Source of the DNA: Collybiopsis luxurians FD-317 M1
Lineage: Eukaryota; Basidiomycota; Agaricomycetes; Agaricales; Omphalotaceae
Direction of reading: 5' to 3'
Length of the DNA: 25,075 nucleotides
NCBI GenBank assembly: GCA_000827265.1
Contig: KN834795.1
Span: forward strand, 63,501 to 88,575
Below the pieces are notes generated by a model. That model searched no databases. It was not told the DNA's origin and saw nothing but the letters and a program-made list of their open reading frames with translations. The position numbers and the translations under genes are program-made. Positions 21,471-25,075 of the stretch are shown here, piece after piece. How positions within the stretch are numbered: position 1 is the first letter of the stretch; each line of letters opens with the position of its first letter.

Positions 21471-21952
21471 CCTGGTATAGGTATCTTGTCTGTGACTATT
21501 GCTGCTAGTGTTGTTCCTTCGAATGTTAATGTGAGTTCTTTCCAATCAATAGCTGGATTGTGTCTTCTCAGCCATGACAGGCCCAGCACTACTTGTGTTG
21601 AGGGATGAAGGTGAGTTATTAATAGTTCTTCTTTTGTTTCCATACTGTTTTCAAATATTAGATTGGTAATAAATTTGTGTGTGATGTTTCCAGAAGAGGT
21701 TGAATTTCCATCAAAGAGGGTCAATGGGATTGGTCTCTTTAATTTATGTATATTTTTTGGATATTTTGCAGCCAAGTCAATGTCAATGAATGATTTTGAG
21801 GCTCCTGAGTCAATTAATGTTGGTACTTCTTCTTTGGGATTTACCCAAAGTTTGCTAGTTATGATGAAGGATTGTTCTGCTTTGGAATTTATTGGGGGTA
21901 CATTATTATGCATCCCTCTTAGGGATTCTGAGGAAGTATTAGTTGAACTCAA
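21471..21952 (-). pseudogene. Chromovirus aspartic protease
   Basis: Processes the Gag-Pol polyprotein. The active-site motif VPTLIDSGASKSFID is intact at about 21800-21820, followed by LAAKYPKNIHKLKRPIPLTL and the second half of the fold (VVLGLSWLRRHNPAIDW), as in retropepsins of this family. The frame continues into the Tc1-type insertion at 21470, which supplies its last residues. Two TGA codons lie just upstream, separating it from gag. Confidence 0.8.
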
Positions 21953-21960
21953 TGCTCAGA

Positions 21961-22935
21961 TCACTGGTTCAACTCCTCTTTTTCCAAATCAGATATTTCA
22001 GCTATTTCTAGTCCTCCTTCATTCCCAATTTCTAATAACATTCTGACTTCATCATCATAGTCATCTTCTATATTGAATGCAGCATGCCCATATAATTCAC
22101 TGTCATTGTCATCTGTTGGGTCTGTTATAGATTCATTTTCTAGACAGTTGTCACAGGCACATGGACTGTCAATCTCAGCTCCATGCAATGCTACATTCCC
22201 CTTTCCCTTTTCCTCACAATTTCTACCATAGTGGCCTGGTTTACCACATTCATAATAGAGTTTGAGAGTCCTTCTTCTTTCCCTTTCTTCTGGTGTAAGT
22301 GTATTGGTAAAAGTTGCACGACCTTGAGCAGTCTGCTTTGGTGGATTGTTCTGACCACCTTGATAGTTTCTATTATTGGATCTCGGTGCCTGTGTATTAT
22401 TCTCTGTTTTTCTTTCTGTTGATCCTCTGGAGGGGTTATTATTTGTTCCCCAGCTATTGTAGACTGGTGCAATTCCTGCTTCAACAAAAGCTTCTCTAGC
22501 ACCATCTAACTCTATTAACCTAGTTGTTAGTTGTTCAAGTGTTGGTGGTATTCTGCCTACTAATGTGAGTCTTGATCTCAGATCCTTTCTAATCTGCTTG
22601 ATCATCCTCCAACATAGTGCATCATCATTATATTATGTCTTCTCTGCTGTGTCCTGGAATCTGACAAGGAAGTCTGCAAATGTTTCATCAGACTGTTGTA
22701 CTATGGATTCTAGGGAGGCTTGTGCATGAAGTTTCTCATCATGCAGTCCAAATAGGGTACTAAATCTTTGCAAAAATGAATCCCAATCATGTAGTACTGG
22801 TATGTATTCATAGTTTCTTATCTCCCTTTCAACTAGGTTTTGGTAATACCTTCCTGAAGTACCAGTAAGCCATGAGGCTGCATATGTTACTCTAGCATTA
22901 TCAGTCTTATAGATTGTGGGCTTGGCAGTGAACAT
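21961..22935 (-). pseudogene. Gag capsid and nucleocapsid region
   Basis: Forms the particle and packages RNA. The capsid part shows WLTGTSGRYYQNLV, WDSFLQRFSTLFG and SDETFADFLVRFQDTAEKT, as in the retrotransposon gag domain. A TAA, probably from CAA, interrupts it near 22636. Downstream lie a Gln/Asn-rich linker and one zinc knuckle near 22220-22260. Its spacing is correct, but the first Cys is Tyr (YYECGKPGHYGRNC instead of CxxC). An acidic tail (TDPTDDNDSELYG) leads to the TGA near 21970. Confidence 0.8.
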
Positions 22936-23075
22936 CCTATAACAATCTGAAACAAAGGTTCTCCAAAGTTTGCAATTGGTCCCATCAAATGGTTCCAGTT
23001 CTGTATTTCCAATTTAGATTCCTGTGCTATGGCATTTTTTTCTTCATGATTGCTATTGCCATTATGATTGGATTC

Positions 23076-23846
23076 TCCTATGGGGCCTTGTGGACCTGGG
23101 GGTCCTGGAGGCCCTGGAGGTCCTAGAGGTCCAGGTATGGGATATCCCCCTCCTGGTGGTCCACCAGGTGGTCCAAGCGGTCCCCTTTGGCCTTGTGATC
23201 CTTGTGGTCCTGGTGGTCCCTGAGATCCTTGGGGCCCTTGTGGGCCTTGGGGTCCTTGTGGCCCTGGGGGCCCTTGTGGTCCTCAAGATTGATACCTCCC
23301 TATGTATTCTTCTTGTACTGGCATGTATGAGGATGGAGGTTTATTGTCTTCTCCTTCATTTCTTAAAGCACTATGTTCTCCCTTGTTCCTCCATTCCAAT
23401 CCACTGGGTTTTCTGTGTGGGGTTTCCTGGAAGAAGTCATTATTTGGGTTAAACAATGTTGCTTTTGTATTGTTTTTTAACTTAGACAATTGGATGGGGT
23501 TAGGCTGTTGGTTATAGAAATTGTTTTCTGTTAGTAGTCCAGCAAGTTGTGTTGTATTTGTTAATTTTGGATGAGGGCTTGGATCACAAGCAGTGGGTGT
23601 GTGCAGGTTGGATTTCCATACAGGTAGTTTTCCTTCTTCATTTTTACCATATTCTTTCTGAGTTATGTCCTGCACATTGTTAGTATTCATAATTTCTTTA
23701 AACTTACCTTTTGCTTCCCATCTTTGTAGCCGCTTGTCTTTATTCATTGCAGATTGATCAGAGGAACTGTCAATCATGGATTGATTACAATCTGATCTTG
23801 TTTTTGAGCCTTGTGAGGCAGTGCAGCTGTCATACTCACTTGCCAC
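23076..23846 (-). pseudogene. Gag segment with collagen-like Gly-X-Y tract
   Basis: An ORF from 23846 (polar, Asn- and Lys-rich) stops at TGA 23283-23285. It continues in the same frame for 69 residues of Gly-X-Y triplets: thirteen uninterrupted (mostly GPQ, GPP, GSQ), a short break ([11 protein letters not shown]), then about six more, ending GPIGES at 23076. The TGA fits CGA. The tract sits between the N-terminal region and the capsid. It could form a flexible rod or a triple helix; neither is shown. Confidence 0.7.
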
Positions 23847-24546
23847 TTTGCTCTCTCCTTCCCTACCACCACAGCATCATTCTTTGACTTGTTTTGCTGA
23901 CATAGTTGGGGTCAAGGTGTATCAGTATTCCTTGCATTTGATGTCCCACCCTTGGTTGAAAGCCCTCATAACCTCTGGTACTGTTACAAAGATTTCCATA
24001 TTTCTCCCTTCAGTTACTTCAGGTGACCTTCCTTCCCTGTGGCTGTCTTGATATTTGGGGGTTTGGATAGTGCAATTTGGAGGTATGTTTTGAGGTCATT
24101 CTGGGTGTTTTCATGGAAGTTCAGGGATTGTAACTCATCAGTACATAAATTTTTTATTAATGCTTTCTGTTCTTCAATGCTCATGTCATCAATGTTGTCC
24201 CTCTGGTCATTCCCTTTGCCAACCTCAATCCTAACTGCTATTTCGTTGGGTATTAGAATGCTAGTGAACAATATAGAGGATGGACTTGCAGGCTTTTCTT
24301 TCCTGTTTTTTACATTTTTAATTCCTTCTGCTGTGGGTCTTTTCAATTCTCAGTAATCTTTATCTGGATAAACTTGTTGTATGATTTGACTATTTACTAA
24401 CCTTCTCAGGCCATCAAATTCTTGTAGCAAGTTTGTGTCTTGCTTAAAGTATTGTTGTATATCCATAGGTATTTCTTCTCCTGTTAACCAGTCCAGTCCC
24501 CTTACCAATTGGATCCAATTGTTTTCCAAAATTCTTACATCATCCA
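23847..24546 (-). pseudogene. N-terminal Gag region, interrupted
   Basis: Reads from LENNWIQLVRGLDWLTGEEI to about 23850 with stops at 24350 (TGA), 24014 (TAA) and more near 23920, and at least one frame change near 24010. Pieces such as FVTVPEVMRAFNQGWDIKC and YTLTPTMSAKQVKE look like protein. All stops can be explained by single transitions from Arg, Gln or Trp codons. The apparent start ATG at 24545-24547 uses the last base of the copia LTR, so it is probably not the true start. Confidence 0.55.
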
Positions 24547-24954
24547 TATTAGAGGTTATGGACTTGAGAATGAATTAGCTGAAGTGCACATAGCACTAAG
24601 TTGATCATACAGATCAAAGGGGGGAAAAAGCACCACCATATTGTTCATGTATATAGGTGGCTTTATATACAAGTACACAATGTTATATGTAGTCAACCAT
24701 TGGCTGGATAAAAGATAGATGAGAACATGTAACTAAGTATCATGAGAACTAGTACACGAGAATGAGTATATGTGATAGGAATCATGAGAACTGAGATGTG
24801 ATGGTGAGACAAGATATAAGTACACTACTACTAAAGATAGAACAGTGTGAGATAGCAAGGGAACATAAATATAAGTATAGTACAACTACAAGAAAGTGTT
24901 CCATAGATAGATATATCCAATTGTACCTTATGAATACTTAATAATAATCCAATA
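24547..24954 (-). repeat. 3' LTR of a Ty1/copia element
   Basis: Follows the copia pol stop and a short polypurine tract (GAAGGGGAG, 24955-24963). Begins TATTGGATTA and ends CCTCTAATA. Both ends fit the usual TGTTGGA and TCTAACA after one transition each. A TATA box (TATATAAAG, 24661-24669 on minus) precedes a leader. Length 408 bp. The other LTR is outside the window. Confidence 0.65.
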
Positions 24955-24961
24955 CTCCCCT

Positions 24962-25075
24962 TCAAACCTTTGTAAGTCCCATGGATGTAGCGAAGTGTTT
25001 GGCCTTTAGAGAAGGTAAGGCTTTGGTGAAGATATCTGCTGTCATATCCTCAGTAGGACAATACATTAAATATAT
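24962..25075 (-). CDS. Ty1/copia Pol C-terminus (RNase H end), partial
   Basis: The last 37 codons of a copia polyprotein, open at the window edge and ending at TGA 24962-24964. It reads CPTEDMTADIFTKALPSLKA, the hallmark end of copia RNase H, then KHFATSMGLTKV. The element runs off the right side in minus orientation. Reads clean in the part visible. Confidence 0.85.
   Translation of the reverse strand: MYLMYCPTEDMTADIFTKALPSLKAKHFATSMGLTKV

Larger units (their letters stand above)
13984..24546 (-). mobile_element. Ty3/gypsy chromovirus, decayed, 5' LTR not in window
   Basis: A retrotransposon in minus orientation. In its own 5'-to-3' order it shows gag (from 24546), zinc knuckle, aspartic protease, reverse transcriptase, RNase H, integrase and chromodomain (ending 16671), then 2.2 kb with an antisense gene, a polypurine tract and the 3' LTR. 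The order RT-RNase H-integrase and the C-terminal chromodomain place it among chromoviruses. It is dead: at least eight in-frame stops, a frameshift in integrase, altered catalytic residues, and a Tc1-type element inserted between protease and RT. The left limit (13984) is the best of several possible LTR ends. The right limit is where a copia LTR begins, so the gypsy 5' LTR is outside the window or lost. Confidence 0.85.

Noticed and set aside
23024..23452. 142-aa plus-strand ORF rich in Leu, Val and Gly
   Set aside because: Antisense of the Gly-X-Y tract; the triplet repeat keeps it open.
1..25075. CRISPR array, phage genes, operons or bacterial ribosome binding sites
   Set aside because: Short GT-AG introns, LTR elements and NACHT/Dicer genes show a fungal nuclear genome; the only regular repeats are coding ankyrin units and LTR motifs.

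Overview
The window looks like nuclear DNA of a filamentous basidiomycete, probably an Agaricomycete. Genes are cut by short GT-AG introns of about 40-90 nt. The NACHT-ankyrin protein has the N-terminus usual for mushroom NACHT proteins. The transposons are a chromodomain Ty3/gypsy element, a Ty1/copia element and a Tc1/mariner element. No species is claimed. All identifications are by eye.

Layout. At 1-2360 (minus) lies the 5' two thirds of an apparently intact NACHT/STAND gene whose ankyrin repeats run off the window edge. From 2.6 to 11.7 kb the DNA is a graveyard of host genes. It holds two unrecognised fragments (2.6-3.0 and 3.5-4.0 kb), a Dicer-like gene in pieces (5.1-8.1 kb), an unrecognised two-exon remnant (9.5-9.8 kb) and an alpha/beta-hydrolase whose six exons can still be followed (10.3-11.7 kb). 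11.7-14.0 kb holds almost nothing recognisable.

The right half is a nest of transposons. A Ty3/gypsy chromovirus in minus orientation fills 14.0-24.5 kb: 3' LTR, polypurine tract, integrase with chromodomain, RNase H, reverse transcriptase, protease, and a gag with a collagen-like Gly-X-Y tract. A 1626-bp Tc1/mariner-type element sits between its protease and reverse transcriptase, flanked by TA. The gypsy 5' end abuts the 3' LTR of a copia element whose pol tail leaves the window at 25075.

Two features stand out. First, a spliced gene of four exons, unlike any family I know, lies antisense to the retrotransposon between the pol stop codon and the 3' LTR, with its own TATA box. Second, the Tc1-type element is a fold-back: its arms of about 495 bp each carry the same promoter and the transposase N-terminus, pointing inward, while the transposase C-terminus is gone. 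Most premature stops in the hydrolase, the gypsy element and the transposase fit C-to-T or G-to-A transitions, as expected from cytosine methylation and deamination or a RIP-like process.
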